Shown one piece after another: positions 13,501 through 25,472 of a stretch of 64,000 bases of DNA. The stretch is from Lepidurus packardi (taxonomy: Eukaryota; Arthropoda; Branchiopoda; Notostraca; Triopsidae). Below the pieces are notes generated by a model, which was not told the DNA's origin, searched no databases, and saw nothing but the letters and a program-made list of their open reading frames with translations. Position 1 is the stretch's first letter. Each line of letters opens with the position of its first letter. The translations under genes and the position numbers were made by a program. The stretch spans positions 1,446,565-1,510,564 of the forward strand of contig JAKZAN010000001.1 in the NCBI GenBank assembly GCA_023053545.1. The letters are read 5' to 3'.

Positions 13501-16500
13501 TTAGATTGATACATCTAACTTCCCACAGATGTCCCAACTGTCTAGTAGCCCTGTAGAATACGTGGTGGGTTTGTCTTTGCTTATATAGTTACTTTATATG
13601 GAAGCTGCGTAGGATGACGTTACGTTACGTCAGATTGAAATGCTAACGTCCCCGTTAGGTTTCTACTATCCCACGCTTTATAGCCACTACAGAACAACGG
13701 GAACGAAACAACAACAAAAGCAGTGCATACATGGTTATTACATGTAGGGTTTAGATTGATACATCTAACTTCCCACAGATGTCCCAACTGTCTAGTAGCC
13801 CTATAGAATACGTGGTGGGTTTGTCTTTGCTTATATAGTTACTTTATATGGAAGCTGCGTAGGATGACGTTACGTTACGTCAGATTGAAATGCTAATGTT
13901 CCCGTTAGTTTTCTACTATCGCACGCTTTATAGCCACTACAGAACAACGGGAACGAAACAACAACAAAAGCAGTGCATACATGGTTATTACATGTAAGGT
14001 TTAGATTGATACATCTAACTTCCCACAGATGTCCCAACTGTCTAGTAGCCCTATAGAATACGTGGTGGGTTTGTCTTTGCTTATATAGTTACTTTATATG
14101 GAAGCTGCGTAGGATGACGTTACGTTACGTCAGATTGAAATGCTAATGTTCCCGTTAAGTTTCTACTATCACACGCTTTATAGCCACTACAGAACAAGGG
14201 GACGAAACAACAACAAAAACAGTGCATACATGGTTATTGCATGTAGGGTTTAGATTGATACATCTAACTTCCCACAGATGTCCCAACTGTCTAGTAGCCC
14301 TATAGAATACGTGGTGGGTTTGTCTTTGCTTATATAGTTACTTTATATGGAAGCTGCGTAGGATGACGTTACGTTACGTCAGATTGAAATGCTAACGTCC
14401 CCGTTAGGTTTCTACTATCCCACGCTTTATAGCCACTACAGAACAACGGGAACGAAACAACAACAAAAGCAGTGCATACATGGTTATTACATGTAAGGTT
14501 TAGATTGATACATCTAACTTCCCACAGATGTCCCAACTGTCTAGTAGCCCTATAGAATACGTGGTGGGTTTGTCTTTGCTTATATAGTTACTTTATATGG
14601 AAGCTGCGTAGGATGACGTTACGTTACGTCAGATTGAAATGCTAATGTTCCCGTTAAGTTTCTACTATCACACGCTTTATAGCCACTACAGAACAAGGGG
14701 ACGAAACAACAACAAAAACAGTGCATACATGGTTATTGCATGTAGGGTTTAGATTGATACATCTAACTTCCCACAGATGTCCCAACTGTCTAGTAGCCCT
14801 ATAGAATACGTGGTGGGTTTGTCTTTGCTTATATAGTTACTTTATATGGAAGCTGCGTAGGATGACGTTACGTTACGTCAGATTGAAATGCTAACGTCCC
14901 CGTTAGGTTTCTACTATCCCACGCTTTATAGCCACTACAGAACAACGGGAACGAAACAACAACAAAAGCAGTGCATACATGGTTATTACATGTAAGGTTT
15001 AGATTGATACATCTAACTTCCCACAGATGTCCCAACTGTCTAGTAGCCCTATAGAATACGTGGTGGGTTTGTCTTTGCTTATATAGTTACTTTATATGGA
15101 AGCTGCGTAGGATGACGTTACGTTACGTCAGATTGAAATGCTAATGTTCCCGTTAAGTTTCTACTATCACACGCTTTATAGCCACTACAGAACAAGGGGA
15201 CGAAACAACAACAAAAACAGTGCATACATGGTTATTGCATGTAGGGTTTAGATTGATACATCTAACTTCCCACAGATGTCCCAACTGTCTAGTAGCCCTA
15301 TAGAATACGTGGTGGGTTTGTCTTTGCTTATATAGTTACTTTATATGGAAGCTGCGTAGGATGACGTTACGTTACGTCAGATTGAAATGCTAACGTCCCC
15401 GTTAGGTTTCTACTATCCCACGCTTTATAGCCACTACAGAACAACGGGAACGAAACAACAACAAAAGCAGTGCATACATGGTTATTACATGTAGGGTTTA
15501 GATTGATACATCTAACTTCCCACAGATGTCCCAACTGTCTAGTAGCCCTATAGAATACGTGGTGGGTTTGTCTTTGCTTATATAGTTACTTTATATGGAA
15601 GCTGCGTAGGATGACGTTACGTTACGTCAGATTGAAATGCTAATGTTCCCGTTAGGTTTCTACTATCACACGCTTTATAGCCACTACAGAACAAGGGGAC
15701 GAAACAACAACAAAAGCAGTGCATACATGGTTATTACATGTAGGGTTTAGATTGATACATCTAACTTCCCACAGATGTCCCAACTGTCTAGTAGCCCTAT
15801 AGAATACGTGGTGGGTTTGTCTTTGCTTATATAGTTACTTTATATGGAAGCTGCGTAGGATGACGTTACGTTACGTCAAGATTGAAATGCTAACGTCCTC
15901 GTTAGGTTTCTACTATCACACGCTTTATAGCCACTACAGAACAAGGGAACGAAACAACAACAAAAGCAGTGCATACATGGTTATTACATGTAGGGTTTAG
16001 ATTGATACATCTAACTTCCCACAGATGTCCCAACTGTCTAGTAGCCCTATAGAATACGTGGTGGGTTTGTCTTTGCTTATATAGTTACTTTATATGGAAG
16101 CTGCGTAGGATGACGTTACGTTACGTCAAGATTGAAATGCTAACGTCCTCGTTAGGTTTCTACTATCACACGCTTTATAGCCACTACAGAACAAGGGAAC
16201 GAAACAACAACAAAAGCAGTGCATACATGGTTATTACATGTAGGGTTTCGATTGATACATCTAACTTCCGACAGATGTCCCAACTGTCTAGTAGCCCTAT
16301 AGACTACTGTTACGTCACTAACTAACAGCTAGTTGGATTTTGCAATGACGTGGTCTTTCACGGGGTCCTGATCTTGCTAGGAAACATAAAGACTAAGGTT
16401 GAGGTCGCTAACAGAATCTGTATTCGCTACTGGCATACAATCTCCACTCGTTCTGTAGCTTCTTCTGTCCAGTTTCCCTGTCGCCGCTCTTCTCCTCTTT

Positions 16501-19500
16501 TCACCTTCCTTTCTATCATCCTTTTATGTCCTCCCCAAACACAGACGAAATCAACGTAGTCCTCTTAGTTTCGGGGAAGTGACTTTCACTAGCCCAGAAA
16601 CCAAGGGTACGGGGGGAACAAAAAGGGAAACTTCGTTAAGAAAACGACTACCAAAAATTGACATGACAATACGTTGTGGGTTTGTCTTTGATTATATAGT
16701 TACTTTATATAGTTGATTATATAGTTACTGTATATGGTGCCTAACCACGGAAGTTGCGTAGGATGACGTTACGTTACGTCAAGATTGAAATGCTAACGTC
16801 CCCGTTAGGTTTCTACTATCACACGCTTTATAGCCACTACAGAACAACGGGGACGAAACAACAACAACAAAGGCAGTGCAGTAAACATGGTTATTGCATG
16901 TAGGGTTTAGATTGATACATCTAACTTCCGACAGATGTCCCAACTGTCTCCGAAATGGCGTCAGCGAGGACTCTAATTCTGGAAATGCGTCGGTAATTTT
17001 CGCTCCAATTTCCTTCACGTATTCGTACCTCTTTTACGTAAAGAAAAGTCCCCACTTTTAAGCCTTTCCGTACTTTGTATAAGCGTTTACTATAATCGTA
17101 ACGTGGTCGCAGGTGCCGACGCACGTTCTATAAGGCGCTGAATCGTATCAATCCACTTGGGTAGTTTTAGGAGAAGCCAAATGGAATGAGTGGAGAGAGG
17201 TGGTAACGCTGATAGAAAAGCCCCTCCCCCATGGAATGTCCCAGTAAACCCTTCTCTTTTCTGTGAGAACCACCATATCCCAAAAAATCCCAGAGTTTTA
17301 GCATTTTAATAGTAACTATAGGGAATTGGAGATAGGATTCATGACGAAGACAAGTAGCCATACATTAATTAGATGACAGCGAGAAGATACATACACTGAA
17401 CTTGCCACGCCTTGACGGATTCCTATTACGGTGACTGAGAACGTGCCGTAATTCCCTCAGCCAGAACCCTAGTATCATCCAGTATAGTGAGGAAGACGTA
17501 ATATCACCCAGTTGAGAGTATCCTATTATAGAGAGGAAGACGTAATATCACCCAGTATAGAGAGGAAGATGTAGTATCACCCAGTATATCACGTAGTATC
17601 AACCAGTATAGAGAGGAAGACGTAGTATCACCCAGTATAGAGAGGAAGAGGTAGTATCACCCAGTATATCACGTAGTATCAACCAGTATAGAGAGGAAGA
17701 CGTAGTATCACCCAGTACAGAGCGGAAGACGTAGTATCGCCCAGTTGAGAGTATCACCCAGTATAGAGAGGAGGACGTTGTATCACCCAGTACAGAGAGG
17801 AAGAGGTAGTATCACCCAGTATAGAGAGGAAGACGTAGTATCACCCAGTTGAGAGTATCACCCAGTATAGAGAGGCAGACGCAGTATTACCCAATTGAGA
17901 GTATCCTATTATAGAGAGGAAGACGTAGTATCACCCAGTATAGAGAGGAAGAGGTAGTATCATCCAGTATATCACGTAATATCGCCCAGTATAGAGAGGA
18001 GGACGTAGTATCACCCAGTATATCACGTAGTATCAACCAGTATAGAGAGGAAGACGTAGTATCACCCAATTGAGAGTATCACCCAGTATAGAGAGGAAGA
18101 GGTAGTATCACCCAGTATATCACGTAGTATCACCCAGTATAGAGCGGAAGACGTAGTATCACCAAGTTGAGAGTATCACCCAGTATAGAGAGGGAGAGGT
18201 AGTATCACCCAGTATAGAGAGGAAGACGGGAAGACTGCGTTGGGTTACTGCGTTACGACTCGCGGCTAGGAAAGGCATACAGAAATCACAGGCTGTCAAT
18301 GTTTTTGTCTTTGAACTAGGACTACGAAGTGGATCTCTATTTGCGGCAGACTTGGCATGACCAACGCTTGAATCATTCATCCATCACGGAACCGCTGGAT
18401 CTCAATGATCCCAACTTGGTTAAGGCCATATGGAAGCCAGAAGTCTACTTCCCCAATGCGAAACACGCCGAATTTCAGTACGTCACCGTACCCAATGTGC
18501 TGGTACGCATTAATCCCAACGGCTTCATTCTCTATCAACTGAGGTAAAGGTTTCAATCATCTTTATTGGGTCCCAGACAAAAATGGGGAAAAGATGTCGG
18601 TTTTGACGCGCTTTAAAAAAAACACACAAAAAAACACCGACTATGAATGTGTGGGTTCTTCTAAGTGACGCCGTAAAAATCAATGGATTCTTTCAGAAGA
18701 TTGGTTGGAAAACGTGTCAGGATAGTTATGGCATCGTTTTGGCGAATGGTACCATCAAATGAATAAGGGAACAGAACAAGCGCGCGAAACAGTTTGATCA
18801 AGCTAACTGTCCAGGGAAAGCACGACTTTTCACTCTTCTCTCTAGAGTGCGATACATATTTCATACGAAATCTGACGCGACGAAAAGAGACGAAAAGTAT
18901 CGTGCAAAATCATTTCAAACTACGATTTTCTTTGCAGCTTTGATTCCATAAGCGGCTATTTCAAAGCTAAATAAGACTTCTTTGTGTCATTTATTTTCAA
19001 GTTAAATAAGACTTCTGTGTGTCATTTATTTTCAAGCTAAATAAGACTTCTCTGTGTCATTTACTTAAATAAGACTTCTCTGTGTCATCAAATAGATCGA
19101 CTGATTTTATCCATTCTCGACAATAATATCTTGTGCGGCTTTTGGCATACTTGGTATTCTAACCAATGTGTGGTGTTTCTGTTTTAAGAATTTAATTAGG
19201 TTGGTTCCTTATTATACTTCTTGTGTAGGTTGAAGCTGACCTTTTCGTGTATGATGGAACTTTCCAAGTTTCCTTTGGACCATCAAGTGTGCACCATGGA
19301 AGTTGCTAGTTGTAAGTTCTAATACTGCCTGTTCCTCTCCACGAATGTAAACACAGTCACAGTTTTACGCACGAAATGCATTTGCTGGGACAAAAGTATC
19401 CTGAAGTTCAGCTTCACGGGGATATAATCTCAAGGGGAATGCCAACTCCAAATATCAGCTAATACCGTCATATTGTGGAGCTTAAATTCCTCAAATTGCT

Positions 19501-22500
19501 CCAAAACTTAAAGCTATTTAGCTTCTGGGGAGTCCTGAGCCCAGATTACCTAGGATTGGCTTCCATACCCCCGAACCTTCCGAAAATGAGATAAACTTAA
19601 AAGAGTCGGACTTTGCTTTTTTGCCATTTTTTATGCTCGGCATAAAACGGGAGTAGTAGGGTCCTTTGCTTGGGCTCTTTCCGAACAAATTCACTACTTC
19701 CTATCGCCATAGCTTGCCGTTTAATTGCCCGTGTTACTGTCGTAGCAGAAGTAGTAATGTTACTCTGAAAAGCCGCTTTTGGGAGCAATACGTATTTTCC
19801 CTCCGATCTTGCCAGGATTTTCATCAACCTCCAAAACACGACATAAAATCTTGCCATAATCGTCTTGCATATCACTGGCTCAGGCTTGGGCTTTAACTTC
19901 GGGGGGCTCTCTTTCTTACAGACATAAAATGTAGAGAGAGAGCAAATGCTTGGCCAAAAAGTTTTGAGAACTATAAATACTTAGTCAAGCTTGTCTCCTT
20001 ATTATGCTCTCCGTTTTGCAGTTTCCAAGACAATGAAAGAGCTTCGGCTAACTTGGAAGACATCTGGAGAGCCAGTGAAACTTCACCGAGACCTTCGTAT
20101 GCCCCAATTTGAGATTGATAAGATTATGGCCAGGAATTGCCAGGAGAGCTACCAAATTGGTAAGTTTTCTAACTTGTGACGTACAATTTGACTATAAACT
20201 CCCGTACTTTGCCTCTAACCCTCCTCTAACCCTCTAAAAGCTGCTCCTTTTGTCTTTGGAACCTAGTATACCATTCCAACAACATCTGACCTGGTTTGGG
20301 CATATTTCCATATGTTATTACTCGGCAATTGCACGAAAATCAACATTTTCATACACTTCAATGTATAGCGCAAGTTTCTTTAAGTGTATGAAAATGTTTA
20401 TTTTCATACACTTAAGATGTTGCGCTATATGTTACAAAAATAACTCAGATCTAATTCCGTATTACATAAAAGTTTCAACATTTCCCAAAGGCTTGGAATT
20501 ATAATTGTGATACGAAGTTGGATTTACTAATTGGTGAACATTTCTAAACACAGCTAGTCAATTTCTTGGTAAAAATACCTTATATCTCAAGTCAAGTTAT
20601 TTTATTACGCTTCGATAGCTGAAATTGTGCCTTTTTTCGGAGTTTCGCTCCATAAATGTCTTCGCGTTGGGTCACCTTACCGTGCGACAGAAATTTATTT
20701 CAAGACCGCGGATAACTATGTAGCCCACACAATTACTTGTTAAAACTACGTGATCTAGATTGTTCTTTACACGTCGAATATAGCATTGTTTGCTTTCCCT
20801 TGTGTTTTTAATTTTAACTTTGGCTCACATTTGAAAAGCCAAGTGCGGCAGATCGAAAACATAACTTAACTTGGCAGAAATTGTGATTTATCCAGGACAT
20901 AGAAGTTTCTTTGTTTTCAAAACTTATTTCTTTTCTTCTGAACAGTAATGGTAAAAAACACTGTAACCTGAAAGATTTTGATAGCCTTACGCTATAAAAA
21001 TCAAACTACATATACTACGGTCGAACTAGCTTAACTTCATAGGCTCGGGACCGATCAACCAGTATGAAGTTACACGAGCAAGGATGTTATCCGAGGTGCC
21101 TATTTGTCGCAGCTAGAAATAATGGTAGAATAAAAACAACAACAATATATGTTAAATGCGTGTACTAAATATATTTAATACATATTAAATACGTATTAAA
21201 TACATATTAATACGTATTAAATATATTATATTAATACGTATAATAATATATTAATACGTAGTAATACGTTAATACGTATTAAATACATATTAATACGTAT
21301 TAAATATATTATAAATAATATATTTAATATTATAAATAATATATTTAATACACGCTAGAATATAAACAACAATATATATTAAATGCGTGCATTAAATATT
21401 ATAAATAATATTTTACGTTTGAATAGAAGCTAAATAAACCAGTTTTTTTTTTACTTCTTCAAGAAATAGTCCGTAATTGAGCGCTGTTTAACCTTCTTTT
21501 GGCTATAGGTCTCCAGGTCAATTCTCAAATCATATATTCGCTAGACTTGGGCAGTCCTTCCTAGACATTTTTCCATCACCCTTTCTACAAGACCACTGAT
21601 TATGAAATCGGGAAATACCGAACACAAAATAAGAGGGCTGTGAAGAGTGAAAGATTTTGCTGTTATTAACTGCATTTGAACAATGAATTTCTGAAAGCAT
21701 TTCTGGGAATGTCACTCTGTCGCCCCCATTTCTTGAAATTTTTGTTGCGCGTGACAGGTGGCAACTAACCGGACTTATTTATCACTGTAAGATACCCGAC
21801 AGGGAATGAAAACATTATGAAGAAAACACGAGTTATGAAGTTAACCGAGTTGATATAAACCGTTTATAAACCGACATATAAACTGATATATAAATCGATA
21901 TATAAACCGATAAATCGATATATAAACCGATACATAAACCGATATATAAATCGATATAAAACGTCTGTTTCCATTGAATTTCAATGGGCTTGACAGGGAC
22001 TTGAGCGTAACTTGAAGTTAAGCGAGTTCGACTGTAGTAATCCAAAGTAATCCAAATGTACTTTAAGCTGTTATGTTCAGTTTAAGAAGTGTGAAGCTAC
22101 GTGTAACGGTATATCACATACTACGTGAGGAAAAGTCACTATAGCGTGACTAACGCATCACACCTGCTTACAACTCAAAGGAAACGGTTATTAATCAAGG
22201 CGAAAGGAGACAGGAACAATCCAAATTCCATTAGCCTGAAGGCAATCTCTTGCGGAATGGCACTAGGGATATTATCGCCCAGCGAAACCCAAAATATGCG
22301 GTGAGTAAACTGCGTAACGTATGATCCACTGTCCCGGTGGACCGAAGCTGTAGCATGCCTGAATGCGGTCTTCTGACACGTCTCAATGGCAGCTTCCACT
22401 TTAATGAGGCTAATTACTTACAGTGCTGCTGTTATGGCGCGTGGAAGGGTATCAAAATTTGTCCTGTACCCCCCTTTTCACCACCTACCCCCCACACAAA

Positions 22501-25307
22501 ACACACTTCTAACAATGTTTCCATCCTAATCTTGCCTCCACCGGGGGTATAGAAACCCCTCATTAAAAACGCACAAGACAAAATTACCCCGGCAGTAATG
22601 AAGGCAGGTTCATACCATACTGAAGAAAAATTGAGACAGACCAATTATACACAGACTATACAGCCGAATATACATCAGAATATACAGAATTATACATCCG
22701 AACTAATCTAAGCTAGTCCGTATTATCCCACTTTAATTTTAAAAGATAGGATATTATTTATATTATAGATAAGTTTCAGTATTACCGATACAAAAAGTAA
22801 GGAAAAGAAACTGATACAATCTGATTACTCCAAAGGAACTCTTTATAAGAGGTTTAACCTTCCTGACCAGTTTCCTTCACGGATGAGATCACGCAGTGTG
22901 GCAAAGTAAGCCACTTTCAGTTGATCCTCTTGCTTTTCTTTCCAGGAAATTATAGCTGTTTAATGGCTGAGTTCTACCTCCGCCGATCCATTAGCTTCCA
23001 TGTGGTCCAAAGTTATCTTCCCACCATTCTGATTGTTGTCATTTCCTGGGTTTCCTTCTGGATGGACGTCGATTCAGTTCCAGCCAGAACTACCCTTGGG
23101 ATAACCACATTGCTCACCGTGTCTTCCAAATCATCCGGTAAGTCGTTTCGGCGCCACTTTCAAACTTGACTTTTGTTCAAATTCAACTATTGTTAACTAT
23201 TCAACTTCCAAATCATCCGGTAAGTCGTTTCGGCGCCAATTTCAAACTTAACTTTCGTTCAAATTCAACTATTGTTAACTATTCAACTTCCAAATCATCC
23301 GGTAAGTCGTTTCGGCGCCAGTTTCAAACTTAACTTTCGTTCAAATTCAACTATTATTAACTATTATTCAACTATTGTTAAAGACGGTCTTACCTTCTTT
23401 AAAAGCTGGACGGAAAAGTAAAGGAATAGGGGTTTTCGTCTAGTTGCATTCGTCCAAAATTCCCTCAAACGTTCATGATCTTACAGTGTGCATAAAGTTT
23501 ACCTCGCTGAAGGTCTCGTTAGGTCCACGTAAGGAACTTTTTCCGAGGCGAATCAAGTATTTTAATGCCAACTTTCTTGTCCCAACTTTGTCTTTTTGGC
23601 CCAATAAACGGCAATTAGGCCCTGTGACCGCAAGCGTAAACTAACTTCATTGAACTTACAGTACTCGTTCTCCGTCTTCAAAGGTGCTCGGCGCTAATAC
23701 TGTGCTCTATAGTTCCAAAAACTTAGTAAGAAGCCGCCTAAATGAGTACGAACACCTTTTCCATAAGCAGCTTAATTGCCACCCCAAGTTTTCTCGCAGA
23801 AAAGCTCCATCAGACGTCGAATAGCATCGCCCAGCAAGTGCTTTTCCATGTTTTTTAACACTTTGCAACGCCTGCCGCGTCTTTGTAATGGCTACTTCAG
23901 CGTCCCGCGCTTTCGTAATTCCGTCCGCCATTTTTCTTCTCTTATCAAAGCTGCACTTTTATCTCAACAAGTTTTTTGCTCGTCAAAAACGACAAAAACA
24001 TAGGCGACAAACTCTTTTCTTAGCAAAGCGTTTCGAACTAAACAAGCTAAAACTATTCCTTCCTCACAAGCAAAAATTTATGGCTATATTGCTTTACTTG
24101 CCCAACTCGCGTATGGTCCTGCTCGCTAACCATAACGAAAATGCTCTTCCATCTCTTTTCATTACCACTTGCCAGGCCTGTCCGCTACTACTATTACTGC
24201 CCAGCTAAATTGCTTGCTAACCAACGAACCAACTAATGGCTCTACTTTATTTTGCCTTACAACTTGCTACTTGATTAATCTTCTTAAGGCTTATGCTTTT
24301 TATTATATCTCTACGGGTGATCTGCTTTTAGCCATGAAATACACTGAACGGTGTTAGTATTAGTATTACTGACCCCAAACAAGTCATTCCCGCTTGGCTA
24401 GTCACCTGGAAGGAAAAAATGACCATTAAAAATACTAATAATGAACGTACTTGGCTTAGTTGCCATGCTGAGGAAACGGTTAATTAACAAAAATAGCGTT
24501 TCGGTTTCAAGAAGAAACTAAGGGCAGGACTTGGAGCAAAGGGGCTTTTGCTTGCAAACCCATAGGCAATGATAACCAACTGTAGGGAAACTCCTGGCAA
24601 CCGTAATGCAATTGTGCTTCACCAAGTTCTGGCCTTCCTTTTCCTAACTTGATTAAAGTTGAACACATAAAAGGGAAAAAGACACAAAGGGACTTACAAA
24701 TACACTCCATTATTCAACTATAGATGTTATATGAAGGCCGTAGTTCTTTTATAATGCTTTACAGGGATCCAAGGTGGATTGCCTCAAGTCAGCTACGTTA
24801 AAGCCATTGATGTTTGGATGGGCGTTTGTACAGGTAAAGTACAATTGTTCCACAAAACCCTGTAATCCTTCTTCAAGAGTTCTTGGCACCGATCCTTAAT
24901 GCTTGTATACTTTAGCCTTTGTTTTTACGGCCCTCCTGGAATTCACCTTCGTCAATTACATGTGGAGGAAGCGTCCGTCGTCGCTCAATCACTCAAAAAA
25001 CATCACCAACGAAACAGTAAAATACAATTTAACATAGCAATAAAAGACTCCATCTCAGGTCATTACCTGAGATGGAGATCTTATAGATCCACCTCTAACG
25101 CTTTTGAATTCTTGTCGTCTTTGATAGAAACTCAAGGATAGCGAAGAAGGTTTGGAAGTTCCTTCTACGATTCCCACATTGGATACTACTACGCCATATC
25201 TGCATTACAAGCAATTATCTCGCCGGGTGGACGAAATGGCCCGAATCTTTTTCCCACTCGCTTTTGCACTCTTCACGCTGGGCTATTTTTGTTACTATTT
25301 CTACTGA
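4595..25307 (+). CDS. Cys-loop ligand-gated anion channel subunit (glycine/GluCl/pHCl-like)
   Basis: Pentameric ligand-gated channel subunit of the plasma membrane, expected to pass chloride. Exons: 4595-4647, 6742-6833, 12049-12116, 18320-18543, 19229-19311, 20022-20159, 22946-23137, 24765-24833, 24916-25016, 25128-25307. All joins are GT-AG, and phases agree to give 399 residues. Residues 1-17 (MWVLLLSVIAVLGPQHV) are a signal peptide. The ligand-binding domain has RQTWHDQRL and IWKPEVYF, the Cys-loop C153-C167 (13 residues between, with FPLD) and the second C213-C224 pair seen in glycine and glutamate-gated chloride channels. M1 is about 237-258. PAR at 265-267 before M2 marks anion selectivity. 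M3 is about 297-320, and M4 (379-399) ends the protein. The M3-M4 loop is short, about 55 residues. The agonist cannot be told from sequence alone. M2 position 14' is Lys (K281), where glycine receptors and GluCl have Gln. Introns 2 and 3 exceed 5 kb. Confidence 0.93.
4648..6741 (+). other. Intron 1 of the channel gene
   Basis: Phase-2 intron between AG|gtaaaa and a strong polypyrimidine acceptor ending ttggcag. A 30-bp direct duplication (cgtttagctgcgactcttcg twice) lies at about 5,966-6,021. No coding signal was recognised inside. Confidence 0.7.
6834..12048 (+). other. Intron 2 of the channel gene (5.2 kb)
   Basis: Separates the exon ending CATATGA from the one starting ATTACGCC. It is AT-rich, with an 80-bp tandem duplication at 7,461-7,622. 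Both strands are open around 8,186-8,672, but the peptides match nothing I know. No transposon ends were recognised. Confidence 0.7.
7461..7622. repeat. 80-bp tandem duplication
   Basis: Two adjacent copies. The block aagcggtattcagtgttgta begins at 7,491 and again at 7,571, followed in both by gccacgctaggtt and tcgtctttgcga with a few differences. It lies within channel intron 2. Confidence 0.8.
13279..16305. repeat. 250-bp satellite array, 12 tandem copies
   Basis: Units begin with tagtagccct at 13279, 13543, 13793, 14043, 14292, 14542, 14791, 15041, 15290, 15540, 15789 and 16039; a truncated thirteenth starts at 16289. From 14,043 to about 15,788, 249-nt and 250-nt variants alternate. They differ at ccccgttagg versus tcccgttaag and at aacgggaac versus aaggggac, so the working unit there is a 499-bp dimer. 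Every copy carries tgacgttacgttacgtca, which has CRE-type half sites (TGACGT...ACGTCA) at its ends. Near-identity of copies implies recent amplification or gene conversion. Confidence 0.97.
16670..16945. repeat. Detached, divergent copy of the 250-bp satellite unit
   Basis: It matches the array from gtgggtttgtctttg to gatgtcccaactgtc. It contains a local duplication of the gattatatagttact block. It keeps tgcctaaccacgg, which the first array copy also has but the inner copies lack. It lies about 365 bp beyond the array end and probably represents an older form of the unit. Confidence 0.85.
17468..18228. repeat. 29-bp minisatellite with interspersed shorter variants
   Basis: The main unit is a 29-mer read as gtatcacccag, tatagagagg, aagacgta. 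It is mixed with shorter units ending in tatatcacgta or ttgagagtatcaccc. The array ends about 90 bp before channel exon 4. The short frames across it are composed of the repeat and are not a gene. Confidence 0.92.
18969..19092. repeat. 35-bp tandem repeat, about four copies
   Basis: aaataagacttct recurs at 18969, 19004, 19039 and 19067, each followed by a tgtgtcat block. It is located in channel intron 4. Confidence 0.85.
20362..20431. repeat. Long imperfect hairpin (fold-back sequence)
   Basis: tatagcgcaa ... taagtgtatgaaaat is followed, after a few bases, by attttcatacactta ... ttgcgctata, the reverse complement of the first arm apart from an internal mismatch. A third copy of cattttcatacactt lies just before it at about 20,344. 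It sits in channel intron 6 and resembles a small fold-back or MITE-like remnant, though no target-site duplication was confirmed. Confidence 0.7.
21166..21415. repeat. AT-rich low-complexity repeat (taatacgtattaaata)
   Basis: Runs of attaatacgtattaaatac and ataatatatttaatat repeat irregularly over about 250 bp of channel intron 6. Many are self-complementary and could extrude as cruciforms. Confidence 0.8.
21860..21960. repeat. 12-bp tandem repeat (gatatataaacc)
   Basis: About eight imperfect copies of gatatataaacc/gatatataaatc lie in a row in channel intron 6. Confidence 0.8.
23123..23368 (+). repeat. 82-bp tandem triplication spanning the exon 7 splice donor
   Basis: The block starting cttccaaatcatccggtaag occurs at 23123, 23205 and 23287, exactly 82 bp apart. 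It includes the last coding bases of exon 7 and its GTAAGT donor plus the first part of the intron. Three near-identical 5' splice sites therefore follow one another. I use the first one (exon end 23,137), because it gives the conserved M2-M3 join and the coding frame reaches a stop soon after if a later one is used. Confidence 0.93.
25048..25077 (+). repeat. 12-bp perfect hairpin within intron 9
   Basis: ctccatctcagg and cctgagatggag form a perfect 12-bp stem with loop tcatta. It lies in the 111-nt intron between the last two channel exons, about 50 nt before the acceptor. It could bring the splice sites closer or affect retention of this intron; retention would add a stop after six codons. 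Confidence 0.8.
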
Positions 25308-25466
25308 AGACAATATTAGCTGCTATATCTAGCTTAATTCTAGACTTCAAACTATTCTTCTCCCAAACCCTGCTATGATATCCAGTTTCCCTAAATTTGA
25401 AAACAATTTTACCGTACTCCCTTGCCTCTACCTCCTGTTTTCAAAAACCCCCACATTTTAAAAAGT

Positions 25467-25472
25467 AATAAA
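25467..25472 (+). other. Polyadenylation signal AATAAA of the channel gene
   Basis: The first AATAAA after the channel stop, 160 nt downstream, within an A/T-rich tail (aaaagtaataaaatttatt). This fits a short 3' UTR. Confidence 0.5.

Larger units (their letters stand above)
12117..18319 (+). other. Intron 3 of the channel gene (6.2 kb), repeat-filled
   Basis: Phase-0 intron between ACTATG|gtaagt and aactag|GACTAC. It holds an 18-nt A tract near 12,990, the 250-bp satellite array, its detached copy at 16.67-16.95 kb and the 29-bp minisatellite immediately before exon 4. The 12.1-13.2 kb part has no feature I recognise. Confidence 0.8.

Noticed and set aside
13279-18228. Regularly spaced repeats considered as a CRISPR-like array
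   Set aside because: Units are contiguous satellites without unique spacers, inside an intron of an animal gene.
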